Shown piece by piece: positions 11,601 through 19,301 of a DNA stretch of 39,097 bases. Positions within the stretch are counted from its first letter, which is position 1; every line of letters starts with the position of its first letter. The notes under the pieces were generated by a model. It was given only the letters and a program-made list of their open reading frames with translations, did not search any database and was not told where the DNA came from. The translations under genes and the position numbers were made by a program. Source of the DNA: Sulfuricurvum sp. PD_MW2 (GTDB lineage: Bacteria; Campylobacterota; Campylobacteria; Campylobacterales; Sulfurimonadaceae); assembly GCF_002633015.1 (NCBI RefSeq), contig NZ_NSIU01000022.1, positions 1 to 39,097 on the forward strand, in the 5' to 3' direction.

Positions 11601-14600
11601 CAGTGATACCCTCAAATTCGGGGATGGGATTACTAAAAATGATTTGATCTTTAAACAACAGGGAAATAATTTAGTTATAGGTATAGCCGAAATCAATAAA
11701 ACCTTCAATCAACTCAGTGATGTTATTACAATTACTGATTGGTTTAAATTCAACACAAATATCGAAAGTATCGTTTTTGCCGACAATACGTCGATGAGTC
11801 AATCCGATATTGCGGGATTGTTTGTTGCCAATAATATTGATGGAGCCCTCTATAGTAAACTGGGTGCAATTATGTACGGTGGGAGTGGAAATAATACCTA
11901 CGTGTATAATCGCGGTGACTTCGCAGTCGTAATCGATGATCAATACCAACAGGGTCAAATTGATGTAAATGCCGGAAATGACACTCTCTATCTCAGTGGA
12001 GGAATCAATAAAAGCGATGTGACGTTTGGGGTAGTTGGAAATGATCTTGTCTTAAAAATAGCACCAAAAGTTGATACCTACGAACAACTCAGGGATTACG
12101 TGATCATTAAAAATTGGGCAAATGTAAATCGCGGAGTAGAAAAAGTCATCTTCAGCAATGGAGAGACCTTGAATATCGATAAAACCGTTACATATCCTGC
12201 GACAGCGTTTAACTACGCATGGGTATCAAGCCAATATAAAATTTATGGAGACGATGCAAACAGTATTATCGGTACAAATACGGATGAGACATTTGAGACC
12301 AACGGAGGCAACGATACGATCAATACCGGAGGTGGTAATGACCGCATCTATGCAGGTCCGGGTAATGACGTAATCGAGGGAGGTGCAGGAAACGATGTTA
12401 CTACAATGGGTACAGGTGATGATAGCGTGACCGACAGTGGTGGAAATGATGTTTATCAATACAATAAAGGGGATGGAAAAGATACGATTTATGATTTGAG
12501 TGGAAATGATACGGTGTTATTTGGTGCAGGAATTAGCGCAGATGATTTAATGTTTCAAGTTAACGGTAAGGATCTTATAGTCGCAATCAAAAATGGGGAT
12601 ATGGCATTTGATACCTTAAGTGACAAAATCATTATTAAAGATTATTACAATCTCAAAACAAATATTGAGACGTTTAGTTTCGCTAGCGGAGAACCGAGTA
12701 TCACAAAAGATATGATTTTCACAAATCTTCCTCTTGCAGATAACAGCGCAATGAAGTTGGATGGTGCTGATGATGCGTTGGTCATTTCTAATTCAGAAGG
12801 GTTAAATGTTATAAAAGGGCTAACCTTAACATCTACGTTTAGTTACAATGGGATGGGAACAGGATATCAGAGTAGTACATATGGTATGTTGGTGACAAAG
12901 GCATATACGAATTATGCAGCGTCATATTCCATGGCAATCGATTCAACCGGAAAACTATTTTTTCAAGTCATTGAAGCCAACAATACATCCCATCGTATAT
13001 ACTCAAACACTACTCTGCATACCGGAACACTATACGACGTTGCAGGAATGTATGATCAATCTTCAGGTGTATCAAAAATCTACATTAACGGCGTATTGGA
13101 TACTGAGGCTAATGTTGGTATATTTAACATCATGCAGTCATCAGAAAGGGTGGTTGTCGGAGCGTATTGGGGATCTAGTAGTAGTTTGCGTTCATACTTA
13201 AATGGAACAGTGAGCGATGTTCAAATTTACGACAGAGCACTCTCAGAGACTGAAGTGAGCAGTATTGCAAACGGCGGTACCGGTTCAAGCGGTTTATTGA
13301 CACATTTCGATTTTGAAGGGTCTAATCCATTGCTGGATTCATCCGCCAATGGGTTTACAGCGATTCCTTTCGGAAATCCTATAGTTATTAATAACGGTAC
13401 TTTTACACCTCCTATCATTCTTGATTTGAATCATGATGGTATCACGTCGGTTTCATTAGATGATTCTTATACCTATTTTGATTACGCTGCCGATGGACTC
13501 AAAGAACATACGGCATGGATCGAAAAAGGAGATGCTCTCTTGATCCGAGATATTAATAATGATGGCATTATTAATGACGGTAGCGAGCTCTTCGGAGATC
13601 GTACTAAGCTCGCCGACGGTACTCTGGCAAGCGATGGTTATTCGGGATTGGCACAATACGATACAAACAATGATGGTGTGATTGATAAAAACGATGCGAA
13701 TTTTTCACAACTCAAACTTTGGAAAGATACAAATCAGAACGGTAAAACCGATGTAGGTGAACTGGTCGATCTCTCTGTCGCGGGAGTAACGTCACTCTCC
13801 CTTAACCGTGCCAATGGTAGTGTTTACACTCAAACTACGGAAAACGGAAATATAGTCACCAATGAAACCAACTATTCGAGTCTCGCTGGTACAGGAATCA
13901 TGCGTGACGTATGGTTCAAGATCAATGCGACTGATACGATCACCGATAATGATACGCTCTACGGAACGAGTGAATCCGAAATTCTTAGTGGTGATATCGG
14001 AAATGACACCTATGTCATTGCTTATGGGGGTGGATCAGACGTAATCGACGACAACGGCACCGGAGCCGATACCCTCAAATTCATCAGCGGTATCACTGCC
14101 GATCGTCTTGTTGTTCAATGGATTCGAGGAACGGACGATCTTCGTATTGGTATACGGGAAAACGCAGAAAACGATACCCCAATCACCGAACTACCTAATA
14201 CCATTCTCATCAAAAATTGGTTCAACGATACTGGTGCAATTGAGCAGTTTATATTTGGTGATGGCACCAAATTGAACCGCCAAGGCATCTATGATCTGCT
14301 CTTAAATGTCGAAGGCGATTTGACGATGCGGGTACTGGATGCAGGCAATAGTCTTAGTGGTAATAGCGGAAATGATGTCCTTTATGGTTTGGCAGGTTCC
14401 GAGACTCTCTACGGTAAAGAGGGCAGCGATTATCTCTCCGGTTTAGCAGGTGATGATTATCTCATCGCTAGAGCAGGTGATGATGCATTGGAAGGTGGAA
14501 AAGGAGATGATCAATTAGAAGGAGGCAGTGGAGATGATTATTACCTCTTTGAAAAAGGTGATGGCAAAGATGTCATTATTGATTCAGGTGGAATAGATAC

Positions 14601-17600
14601 TCTCTATTTTGGTAACACTATTGATCGCCGTGATGTTGTTATCAAGATGGAGGGAGAGGACCTAATCGTCACCTTTTCTTACAATGATGGAATATCCAAC
14701 GATGCCATCGATCAAATAACCATCAAAAACTGGAATGTTGATGATTTTAGACTCGAATCCTTTGCCTTCAGTGATGGTAAAGAATATACCTTGAATGAAT
14801 TGATTGCCAAAAATACGAACCATGCTCCAGAGATGTTCTTCGAAGAGGGAGAGCGAACTCTTGGTAAAGAGCGTAGTGCCAAAGGGATATTGCTTGCCGA
14901 TGACATGGATGGAGATTCACTTAGCTATTCAGTCACTTCTGCACCGACGATGGGAACGATCAGTATTAATCAATATGGAATTTGGAGCTACAGCGGGACA
15001 TCACGCAATGCAGGAACCGATACTGTAACCATAGCAATTAAAGACGGACGGGGGGAGACGACAACGACATTGTCATTTGTAATGGAAGCCCTCAACCAAG
15101 CTCCTGAAGCCCCAGCAGAGACTACCCATACACTCCAAGATATTCGTATCCTTAGCGGAGAGATCGGAGCTACAGATCCAGATGGCGACACACTTACTTA
15201 TACGGTAAGCTCCGCAGCTGCTCACGGAACAATCATTGTCGATGCAAACGGTGTATGGAATTACAGTGCAGCAAATGGTTATATGGGAAGCGATAGCGCT
15301 ATTATCACGATTGATGACGGTAACGGAGGAGTAATCACGCAAACTTTGAATTTCGATGTAAAAGTATCAGCTCCAACACTTTCCGACAGTACCTCCAATC
15401 TCCTTGAAGATACTAGTGCTACAGGAGTCTTGAATGTTACTAACCCAGTAGGCGGCATACTCACCTATGAAGTGCTTACTTCATCCTCTAAAGGCTCATT
15501 TAACATCAACGAAGCAGGGGACTGGAACTATACTCCTAATGCTGACTTAAACGGAGATGACAGCGTCATCCTCAAAGTGACCAATGAATACGGATTGAGT
15601 ACGACCACCAGATTATCATTTGCTATAGAAGCTGTCAACGACGCTCCAAACGTCATCGGAACGGTTCATCTTGCTATGGTAAACGAAGACAGTGGGACGA
15701 TAACGATTACGGCAGAACAGCTCCTCTCAAACGCAAGTGACGTGGACGGTGATACGTTGAGTATTAAAAACCTCACTGCTTCGAGCGGAACGCTGATTGA
15801 TAATCATGACGGAACTTGGTCGTTGATACCATCAGCAAATTTCAACGGTACAATTACCCTGAATTATAGTGTCTCAGACACGCAGATCGATACCGCCGCC
15901 ATTGCAACGCAATATCTAGTTCCAGTCAATGACGCACCTGTAATCGATGCAAATAATCAGCATTTTCTTTTAGAAAACACTCGTACAATGGGTGGGACAA
16001 TAGCAGTAAGCGATGTCGATGGTGATACGTTGGCTTACTCGGTCAGTACCCAAGCCACTCATGGAGTTGTAAGTGTCGACAGTTATGGAAATTGGACATA
16101 CAAAGCAGATGGATCATTTAATGGAGAGGATAGTGCTATTGTCACGATTGATGATGGACATGGTGGTCAAGTAACTTCAGTATTAAATTTTACAGTCAAG
16201 GGATACCTATATGAAGGTAAGAACTTGATTATTAATGATAACGGTACTGATACATTGGTTATGACATCGGTCAATCAAGAAGATATGACTTTTAGCCGTA
16301 ACGGCAATGATCTAGCTATCCGTGTCAATAATGGATCGACCGTAACACTGAAAAACTTCTTTACGAATATAACAGCCGGTGTTCAAACAATTGCTACAGC
16401 CCAAGGTAATATAACCCTTATTAGAGACGCCATCAATAACTCCCAATACGGAGGATACAGCGCTAGCGATTCTAACGATCACCTCATAATCGGCGATGAC
16501 AACAGTAACTGGCTTATCGGAAACGGGGGAGATGACATCATCGTTGCAGGCTCGGGGTACGACTACGTTAACGGCGGTGATGGAAATGATCTATTGATCG
16601 GAGGCAGTGATGCTGACAATCTCTTCGGCGGTAACGGAAACGATACAATATACGCTGATGATGGAAACGACAGCGTATACGCAGGAACAGGTAATGATGA
16701 ACTCTTTGGAGGCAACGGCGATGATACCTTATTTGCCGATGACGGAAATGATACTGTTAGCGGAGGTGCGGGTAACGATACGATTTATGCTGGAACCGGA
16801 AACGATACGATCAAGGGCGGTACCGGAAATGACTCCATCAATGGTGATACAGGAAGTGATACTTACCTCTTTAATATAGGTGATGGAAACGATACCATCG
16901 TGGATACTTCATCGTATGGAAGTTTAGATAAAGATACCCTTGTATTCGGTGCTGGAATCACCAAAAATAATTTGCAGTTCATACGCGATAATTACGATTT
17001 AGTGTTAAAAGTAAATGACAACGATTCGGTTAGAATCCAATACTGGTTTGGATCAGATAAAAGAAATACCTTGGAATCTATTTTATTTGCTGATCAAACA
17101 ACATTGACAACCGATCAAATCAACAACTTGGCAATCGTTAAAGGAAGTACAGGGAATGATTGGATAAGTGGAATCGATTATATGAACGATCATATGTATG
17201 GACTCGCAGGCAATGACGGTCTTTACGGTTACGGTGGTAATGATACTCTCGATGGTGGTGATGGAAATGACATCGTCGATGGCGGTGCGGGTAATGATAC
17301 ACTTATCGGCAGTAAAGGTGCTGATTCTCTCAACGGAGGATACGGTAGCGATACCTACAGTTTTAGTATTGGAGACGGGGCTGATACGATTACCGATTGG
17401 TCGCAATACGGTAGTAACGATTCGGATTGTATTACATTCGGTGCAGGGATCACCAAAAATGATGTGCGTTTTATGATGAAAAATGGTAATTTGTTAATTG
17501 GCTATGCTCAGAATGATACCATCAACGTCCAATACGCTAAAAACTCCCAAGCACAAATCGAGAAATTTACCCTTAGTGACGGCAAATATCTCACTTCAAA

Positions 17601-17730
17601 TGATCTGAATGTGATTATCCAATCGATGAATGCCTACGCTACAGATCACGGCATGTCAATCACTTCGCTTGATACAGTGAAAAACAATCAGTCACTCATG
17701 AATATTGTCGCCGGAGCATGGCATCCATAA
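5665..17730 (+). CDS. Giant RTX exoprotein with N-terminal class-3 lipase-like domain
   Basis: The 4021-residue product is the likely cargo of the adjacent exporter. Residues 1-280 resemble a class-3 lipase: FRGT (85-88) as oxyanion motif, the elbow GHSLG with Ser140, and probable Asp217 (NGDPLS) and His250 (EGHRM). A first RTX block follows (about 413-482), then a Gly/Ser/Thr/Pro linker (about 555-635) and an EF-hand-like segment (from 643). A long RTX array (about 1085-2350), a LamG-like domain (about 2362-2536), a second EF-hand-like segment (about 2584-2730), more RTX, five cadherin/VCBS-like repeats (3052-3512) and a C-terminal RTX array complete it. There is no Sec signal, and I found only three Cys, both usual for type I substrates. 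The start follows TAAGGA. Function as a calcium-dependent secreted lipase or adhesin is inference. Confidence 0.92.
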   Translation: MANIQDTITEMGQLSNLAYISYGDQIYKGRTFQENFTLKDKDGKPVAFYLDNSYTVIDYDNNSGGHGMEAVLLRNNTTGKFVIAFRGTQEPEDYVYDVTTGFLNYNPQIPDATKFVNDMIDKYGSSEGLLKSNLTLTGHSLGGILTQAIGADLRIPGYTFNSWSSSNLIDYTNWLPDPLGLLHRVASWLGWGAEEETFAQHNILNISYTDSGMTNGDPLSNALSEVLWINKFLGPILPIFGENLNTIEGHRMPNLIKALNHYDAVLKYFENKDFVVLTMAYMLSDLSHANKYYETTEGFFNLIGLKSAALNSLSFNFLNDLTQFEIADQAKSDRAVLFALIRLNGFAVEGNLNAYNLDLSKYSSQYIEDRSLLLYTALHATTLDRSKLEIRDRGFGIGYGSSNNFDIQHIIFGYDGEDDFIEKDFGIIGGNKEDHIYGMGGDDKLFGGAGDDILDGGEGNDKLYGGTGNDTYYSGDGDTISDEDRKGKVYFEEKLLTGGTLSEEHELYNLYQGDGGTYYFQKNNNTLIYQKGDQFLTIEDFYIQANTLEITLSDGGTVGGSTTTSNSTGGGSSSGGGTSGGGSSSGGGTGETGIGGDPTSTDPSNPTPTDPTDIPPEDTSTDNPKDGHPFDPTSFDPPRRDPLVLDLNHDGKISTVSLSDSNAYFDLTGDGIKEKVGWVQASEGIVVFDKNGNSKIDGISEVFGTATTSGFAELRALVDTNYDGVIDRRDELYSQLKVWQDTNGDGISQSNELKSLSQVGVKNIELNVIGTNINLNGNILSEAGRYGDSRGTRSLAADIELTFDSRITTVDTALIPDYTIHPEAEALPKLRGYGVVYNSEIAYNINPHLISIAQSLTSDLSTLAQGFDQYLAEYSGFNTMLRTVQEKYALSTTPILSDMDKKVWIYEHFMGVNRFSSAIESRILSTAEAMQTGAPANVVAGAYNTANVNAAYTKLHDRYEAMFALQSLYPQIMNTMTYNVGIDEFVISDTATFTQSITDYFNNPNNTIESKLYLADAMNTLETTFLHFTAAEVTAGITDPLIRELTSAIYTGTYKAHVYENGTYSSGNILAVGSENADMITIGGLAGSTVLAGRGDDIINGSKGNDVYLYRTGDRRDTIIDGGGSDTLRLTDLFQSDIVLRSEGKNLIIARFEYGKTFEELSDKVTFINWLDSVNRIENIVFSNGSSLDFSTIVRDYFIGNGDDRIDLSSGADTIDSLGGNDILHGLEGNDSLDGGAGNDVLYGDEGDDILAGGSGNDTLDGGSENDTYLYNLGDGKDVILNVSGKDTLQFGAGISIDSLFVQYLTNGDMVIGLKEDAKTLSELSDTITIRGWNNPSNHLESILLSDGSVVNLDTLQIPTEGDDLLTFGDNRVSIDLLGGNDTVISGSGNDVIDGGYGDDILIAGVGNDILNGGVGSDTLQGGLGDDLYLYSRGDGKDTIIDEYRYGYNGNSQSNAGNDTLRFGEGVTTADLIAKVVGDDLILALKEEGKTFEELGDVITIKNWVNPAIRIETIRLNDGSIVDLASIQSASEGNDNLIFGDSAVNVDALGGNDTLITGSANDVLHGGEGADTIRSQGGDDTLYGDAGNDVLYAGSGNDILNGGEGADILYGESGNDTLAGNGGNDTLVGGLGNDTYLFGLGDGHDTIIDEYTYGSGGNDTLCFGEGITTADLVARSVSGSNDLQIGIRENGKGFDAFSDIITLKKWFDASMRIENFVLSDGTSISLSQIQAGTDGDDYLVFVDTDTVMDALGGNDTVITANGNDTISGGSGNDVLITNSGNDTLSGGEGNDILKAGDGNDILSGGIGNDTLEGGAGNDTYCFGIGDGKDRITDGSGVDSLIFGDGISTDNLVARVINGSDDLQIAIREDGKSFDQLSDVITISGWRNAAYRIENLRLSDGTAIALTQIERSSEGDDYLVFGDEGGSVNALGGNDTIITGEGADTLIGGAGSDILKGGKGNDTYLFNLGDGVDTIFDELGSDTLKFGDGITKNDLIFKQQGNNLVIGIAEINKTFNQLSDVITITDWFKFNTNIESIVFADNTSMSQSDIAGLFVANNIDGALYSKLGAIMYGGSGNNTYVYNRGDFAVVIDDQYQQGQIDVNAGNDTLYLSGGINKSDVTFGVVGNDLVLKIAPKVDTYEQLRDYVIIKNWANVNRGVEKVIFSNGETLNIDKTVTYPATAFNYAWVSSQYKIYGDDANSIIGTNTDETFETNGGNDTINTGGGNDRIYAGPGNDVIEGGAGNDVTTMGTGDDSVTDSGGNDVYQYNKGDGKDTIYDLSGNDTVLFGAGISADDLMFQVNGKDLIVAIKNGDMAFDTLSDKIIIKDYYNLKTNIETFSFASGEPSITKDMIFTNLPLADNSAMKLDGADDALVISNSEGLNVIKGLTLTSTFSYNGMGTGYQSSTYGMLVTKAYTNYAASYSMAIDSTGKLFFQVIEANNTSHRIYSNTTLHTGTLYDVAGMYDQSSGVSKIYINGVLDTEANVGIFNIMQSSERVVVGAYWGSSSSLRSYLNGTVSDVQIYDRALSETEVSSIANGGTGSSGLLTHFDFEGSNPLLDSSANGFTAIPFGNPIVINNGTFTPPIILDLNHDGITSVSLDDSYTYFDYAADGLKEHTAWIEKGDALLIRDINNDGIINDGSELFGDRTKLADGTLASDGYSGLAQYDTNNDGVIDKNDANFSQLKLWKDTNQNGKTDVGELVDLSVAGVTSLSLNRANGSVYTQTTENGNIVTNETNYSSLAGTGIMRDVWFKINATDTITDNDTLYGTSESEILSGDIGNDTYVIAYGGGSDVIDDNGTGADTLKFISGITADRLVVQWIRGTDDLRIGIRENAENDTPITELPNTILIKNWFNDTGAIEQFIFGDGTKLNRQGIYDLLLNVEGDLTMRVLDAGNSLSGNSGNDVLYGLAGSETLYGKEGSDYLSGLAGDDYLIARAGDDALEGGKGDDQLEGGSGDDYYLFEKGDGKDVIIDSGGIDTLYFGNTIDRRDVVIKMEGEDLIVTFSYNDGISNDAIDQITIKNWNVDDFRLESFAFSDGKEYTLNELIAKNTNHAPEMFFEEGERTLGKERSAKGILLADDMDGDSLSYSVTSAPTMGTISINQYGIWSYSGTSRNAGTDTVTIAIKDGRGETTTTLSFVMEALNQAPEAPAETTHTLQDIRILSGEIGATDPDGDTLTYTVSSAAAHGTIIVDANGVWNYSAANGYMGSDSAIITIDDGNGGVITQTLNFDVKVSAPTLSDSTSNLLEDTSATGVLNVTNPVGGILTYEVLTSSSKGSFNINEAGDWNYTPNADLNGDDSVILKVTNEYGLSTTTRLSFAIEAVNDAPNVIGTVHLAMVNEDSGTITITAEQLLSNASDVDGDTLSIKNLTASSGTLIDNHDGTWSLIPSANFNGTITLNYSVSDTQIDTAAIATQYLVPVNDAPVIDANNQHFLLENTRTMGGTIAVSDVDGDTLAYSVSTQATHGVVSVDSYGNWTYKADGSFNGEDSAIVTIDDGHGGQVTSVLNFTVKGYLYEGKNLIINDNGTDTLVMTSVNQEDMTFSRNGNDLAIRVNNGSTVTLKNFFTNITAGVQTIATAQGNITLIRDAINNSQYGGYSASDSNDHLIIGDDNSNWLIGNGGDDIIVAGSGYDYVNGGDGNDLLIGGSDADNLFGGNGNDTIYADDGNDSVYAGTGNDELFGGNGDDTLFADDGNDTVSGGAGNDTIYAGTGNDTIKGGTGNDSINGDTGSDTYLFNIGDGNDTIVDTSSYGSLDKDTLVFGAGITKNNLQFIRDNYDLVLKVNDNDSVRIQYWFGSDKRNTLESILFADQTTLTTDQINNLAIVKGSTGNDWISGIDYMNDHMYGLAGNDGLYGYGGNDTLDGGDGNDIVDGGAGNDTLIGSKGADSLNGGYGSDTYSFSIGDGADTITDWSQYGSNDSDCITFGAGITKNDVRFMMKNGNLLIGYAQNDTINVQYAKNSQAQIEKFTLSDGKYLTSNDLNVIIQSMNAYATDHGMSITSLDTVKNNQSLMNIVAGAWHP
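6898..7110 (+). repeat. First RTX nonapeptide block after the lipase-like domain
   Basis: This stretch encodes tandem GGxGxDxxx nonapeptides, including GMGGDDKLF, GGAGDDILD, GGEGNDKLY and GGTGNDTYY. Such repeats fold into a calcium-binding beta-roll. The block separates the lipase-like domain from the low-complexity linker and is isolated from the larger arrays that begin about 1.8 kb later. Confidence 0.85.
7327..7570 (+). repeat. Gly/Ser then Asp/Pro/Thr low-complexity linker in the RTX protein
   Basis: The encoded segment is first GGGSSSGGG-like and then rich in Asp, Pro and Thr (for example TDPSNPTPTDPTD). It lies between the lipase/RTX head and the EF-hand-like segment and is most simply a flexible tether. 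The short repeats in the DNA make it a likely site for length variation. Confidence 0.75.
8917..12720 (+). repeat. Tandem array of RTX plus HCBP-related modules
   Basis: About eight degenerate modules follow one another. Each has several RTX nonapeptides, a strand of the type TYLFNLGDGKDTI, then SDTLxFGxGI, a DLxIxIxExGKTFxxLSDxITIxxW stretch and RIExIxLSDGS. The W-containing motif recurs as TFINW, TIRGW, TIKNW, TLKKW, TISGW, TITDW, IIKNW and IIKDY. This matches the haemolysin-type calcium-binding related domain alternating with RTX repeats. Five further copies occur downstream, 13 in all. The repeats are clear in protein but diverged in DNA. Confidence 0.85.
12750..13275 (+). other. LamG/concanavalin-like domain inside the RTX protein
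   Basis: Residues about 2362-2536 fit the LamG-like jelly-roll pattern: MKLDGADDALVI at the start, a central LYDVAGMYDQSSGVSKIYINGV motif region, and the closing GTVSDVQIYDRALSETEV. Such domains often bind glycans or other surface ligands. It sits between the large RTX array and the second EF-hand-like segment and contains no RTX repeats, so it looks like an inserted module. Confidence 0.75.
14818..16200 (+). repeat. Five cadherin/VCBS-like tandem repeats in the RTX protein
   Basis: Five units of about 90-97 residues begin near 14818, 15094, 15367, 15637 and 15928. Most start with an N-x-A-P motif, and each has a central glycine-rich strand of the form GT(I/L)xxxxxGxW. Units 1, 2, 4 and 5 carry an Asp-Gly-Asp calcium-type motif (such as DVDGDTLxY); unit 3 has NPVGGILTY instead. 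This is the bacterial cadherin-like/VCBS repeat pattern typical of large adhesins. Confidence 0.8.
16480..17400 (+). repeat. C-terminal RTX arrays of the giant exoprotein
   Basis: Two dense runs of GGxGxDxxx repeats (about 16480-16860 and 17190-17340) are each followed by a TYLF/TYSF strand and an FGAGITKN motif. They precede a roughly 110-residue C-terminus ending in AWHP. Calcium-triggered folding of the last RTX repeats outside the cell usually powers type I export, so these are the likely secretion-proximal repeats. The signal itself should lie in the final 60 or so residues. Confidence 0.8.
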
Positions 17731-17748
17731 TAACAAAAACAATCTTTT

Positions 17749-17762
17749 TCCCCGAAAGGGGA
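17749..17762. other. Short hairpin after the RTX gene, function unclear
   Basis: TCCCC-GAAA-GGGGA gives a five-pair stem with a GAAA tetraloop, 18 bases past the RTX stop. The T-run lies before the stem on the plus strand, and on the minus strand the hairpin is followed by A, so it is not a canonical intrinsic terminator in either direction. It could still protect the 3' end of the long mRNA. The rest of 17731-17879 shows no gene. Confidence 0.4.
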
Positions 17763-17879
17763 GCTCCAATATACTCTTCTAAATTTCAATATAATATATC
17801 TTAGGTTGATCATTTAAAAAGTTAAAGCCTTTTTAATATCTTGAAATAGGGACTAGAGTGTAGCGCCCCCTGATATCAT

Positions 17880-18317
17880 TTATTTAATATCTTTTATGGT
17901 TTCTCCATAATAATTTTTACGATAGTCACTGATAATCTGCGCATGATCAAATACGAGTTTTTCATATGGAATAGCATCAAGAGGATAAATAAATGCTTCT
18001 TTTGCATCATCAGCACCTACAGGTATTCCAAATGCTTTGCAAACATAGATAATCGAAACGCAGTGAAAACGTGAATCCCGAGTAGGATCGGAGTAGACTC
18101 CGTGTAGAGATTGTATCATGACATCAAGAGATAGCTCTTCTTTCATTTCACGTACGACAGCACTCTGAACACTTTCTCCGATATCAACAAATCCGCCGGG
18201 TAAAGCAAGCCCTTTAGGTGTGTTCAGCCGTTCGATGAGGACAATTCCTTCAAATTCACCCGTATTGTTGTAAATCTCAACAATGCCGTCAACGGCTAAG
18301 AAAGGAGTTTGAATCAT
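17880..18317 (-). CDS. Nudix hydrolase, ADP-ribose pyrophosphatase-like
   Basis: This 145-residue protein carries a Nudix box, G-x5-E-x7-RE-x2-EE, in GGFVDIGESVQSAVVREMKEE (about residues 41-61). The usual Gly after the EE pair is replaced: it reads EELSL. The family hydrolyses nucleoside diphosphates linked to another group; short proteins of this type often act on ADP-ribose or nucleotide sugars, but the substrate cannot be read from the sequence. It converges with the RTX gene and diverges from the exonuclease gene across about 107 bases. An AAGG motif lies upstream of the ATG. It looks like an ordinary chromosomal gene unrelated to the secretion locus. Confidence 0.88.
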   Translation of the reverse strand: MIQTPFLAVDGIVEIYNNTGEFEGIVLIERLNTPKGLALPGGFVDIGESVQSAVVREMKEELSLDVMIQSLHGVYSDPTRDSRFHCVSIIYVCKAFGIPVGADDAKEAFIYPLDAIPYEKLVFDHAQIISDYRKNYYGETIKDIK

Positions 18318-18424
18318 TGATGGCCTTGGAAGATGAATTATTACTTTTGATATTATAATCCAATCAACTGCACCTTCTTGGTAAAATAACGAGTAAAATT
18401 AATGCACACACCGTTGGAGAACCT

Positions 18425-18949
18425 TTGATTATTCTGGACTTTGAAACCAACTCCGCTAATATCTATGACGTAATTGAAGTCGCAGCGTTTCGTATCAAAA
18501 AAGAAGAGGGTGTTTATGTGATTGCCGATACTTTTCATCGTTATTACTTTTCCGAGTATGAGGTTAATCCGTATGCTCTTGCCGTCCATAAACTCTCACC
18601 TCAGCGAATTGAGAGATTGCGCTTGGATGCCGATTACGCAGAGTATTTTGTAGAGGATAGTGAATTTAGAGAGTTCTGTCTAGGTTCTAAAACACTTATT
18701 GCTCACAACATAGCGTTTGAATTGCGTCATCTTGGTGAGCTTGTTCAATTTGAGAAACATTTTTGTACGATGAAAATGAATAAAAAGATTGTCGGAGCTC
18801 TCAATATCCGAGGAAGCCTGAAAAATCCAAAACTTCTGGAGACTTGCCGACATTATGAGATTGAGTTTGATGAAGAACAATATCACAGTGCCATCTACGA
18901 TGTCACAAAAACGCTCGAAGTTTTAAATTGTATGAATGTAGATATCTAA
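18425..18949 (+). CDS. DnaQ-like DEDDh 3'-5' exonuclease
   Basis: This 174-residue protein has the exonuclease core: ExoI DFET (residues 5-8), ExoII AHNIAFELRHL, and ExoIII YHSAIYDVTKT with the His-x4-Asp pair. The ExoII Asp of the DEDDh signature reads Glu in this protein, a conservative change that may alter metal binding. There is no extra domain, so it is either a stand-alone exonuclease or a proofreading-like subunit; the substrate is unknown. The start is TTG at 18425, supported by GGAGA five bases upstream and by the conserved ILDFET following directly. It is read away from the Nudix gene and is probably monocistronic. Confidence 0.82.
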   Translation: MIILDFETNSANIYDVIEVAAFRIKKEEGVYVIADTFHRYYFSEYEVNPYALAVHKLSPQRIERLRLDADYAEYFVEDSEFREFCLGSKTLIAHNIAFELRHLGELVQFEKHFCTMKMNKKIVGALNIRGSLKNPKLLETCRHYEIEFDEEQYHSAIYDVTKTLEVLNCMNVDI

Positions 18950-19017
18950 TGATACGGTGAGTATCGGAGAGACTGCAATCACTCTTCAATGGACGAGAGG
19001 GGTTTAAACGAGATAGT

Positions 19018-19227
19018 TTAAGACGCGATAGATACGTTCTCTTTTTGGAGCAACACAAATCGTTTGTTCATTCTCCTGATATGAATGATCCACAAAGCAA
19101 ATAAAGCTAAGGCTATAAGAGAAAATTGAGTGATTTGTTTTCCCCCTGCATGTGCGCTGTACATTAAGCCTATTAAGAAGAAAATCGATAAAAAATAAAA
19201 GCGGGAAAAAAATTTAGCTGTTTTCAT
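19018..19227 (-). CDS. Small two-helix membrane protein, unknown function
   Basis: This 69-residue product has two hydrophobic segments (about residues 10-25 and 36-49), separated by a short loop with AHAGGKQ and followed by a basic tail (IRRMNKR). The first helix could also be read as a signal peptide ending at AHA. It lies 74 bases downstream of ackA on the same strand and might be the last gene of the pta-ackA transcript. Its Shine-Dalgarno is weak and I know no family for it, so it is a plausible but unproven gene. Confidence 0.5.
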   Translation of the reverse strand: MKTAKFFSRFYFLSIFFLIGLMYSAHAGGKQITQFSLIALALFALWIIHIRRMNKRFVLLQKENVSIAS

Positions 19228-19301
19228 AAAAATGTCCGAATTTAAAGTTGAATAGCTAAATCGGCAAAAGAATAAATATATTTATAATAATAAGTATTCT
19301 T

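Noticed and set aside
8917-17400. Regular repeats that could be mistaken for a CRISPR or satellite array
   Set aside because: They are in-frame codons for RTX nonapeptides with variable DNA sequence and no unique spacers.
17749-17762. Intrinsic terminator for the RTX gene
   Set aside because: The stem is short and has no T-run on the 3' side on either strand, so it is listed only as a hairpin.
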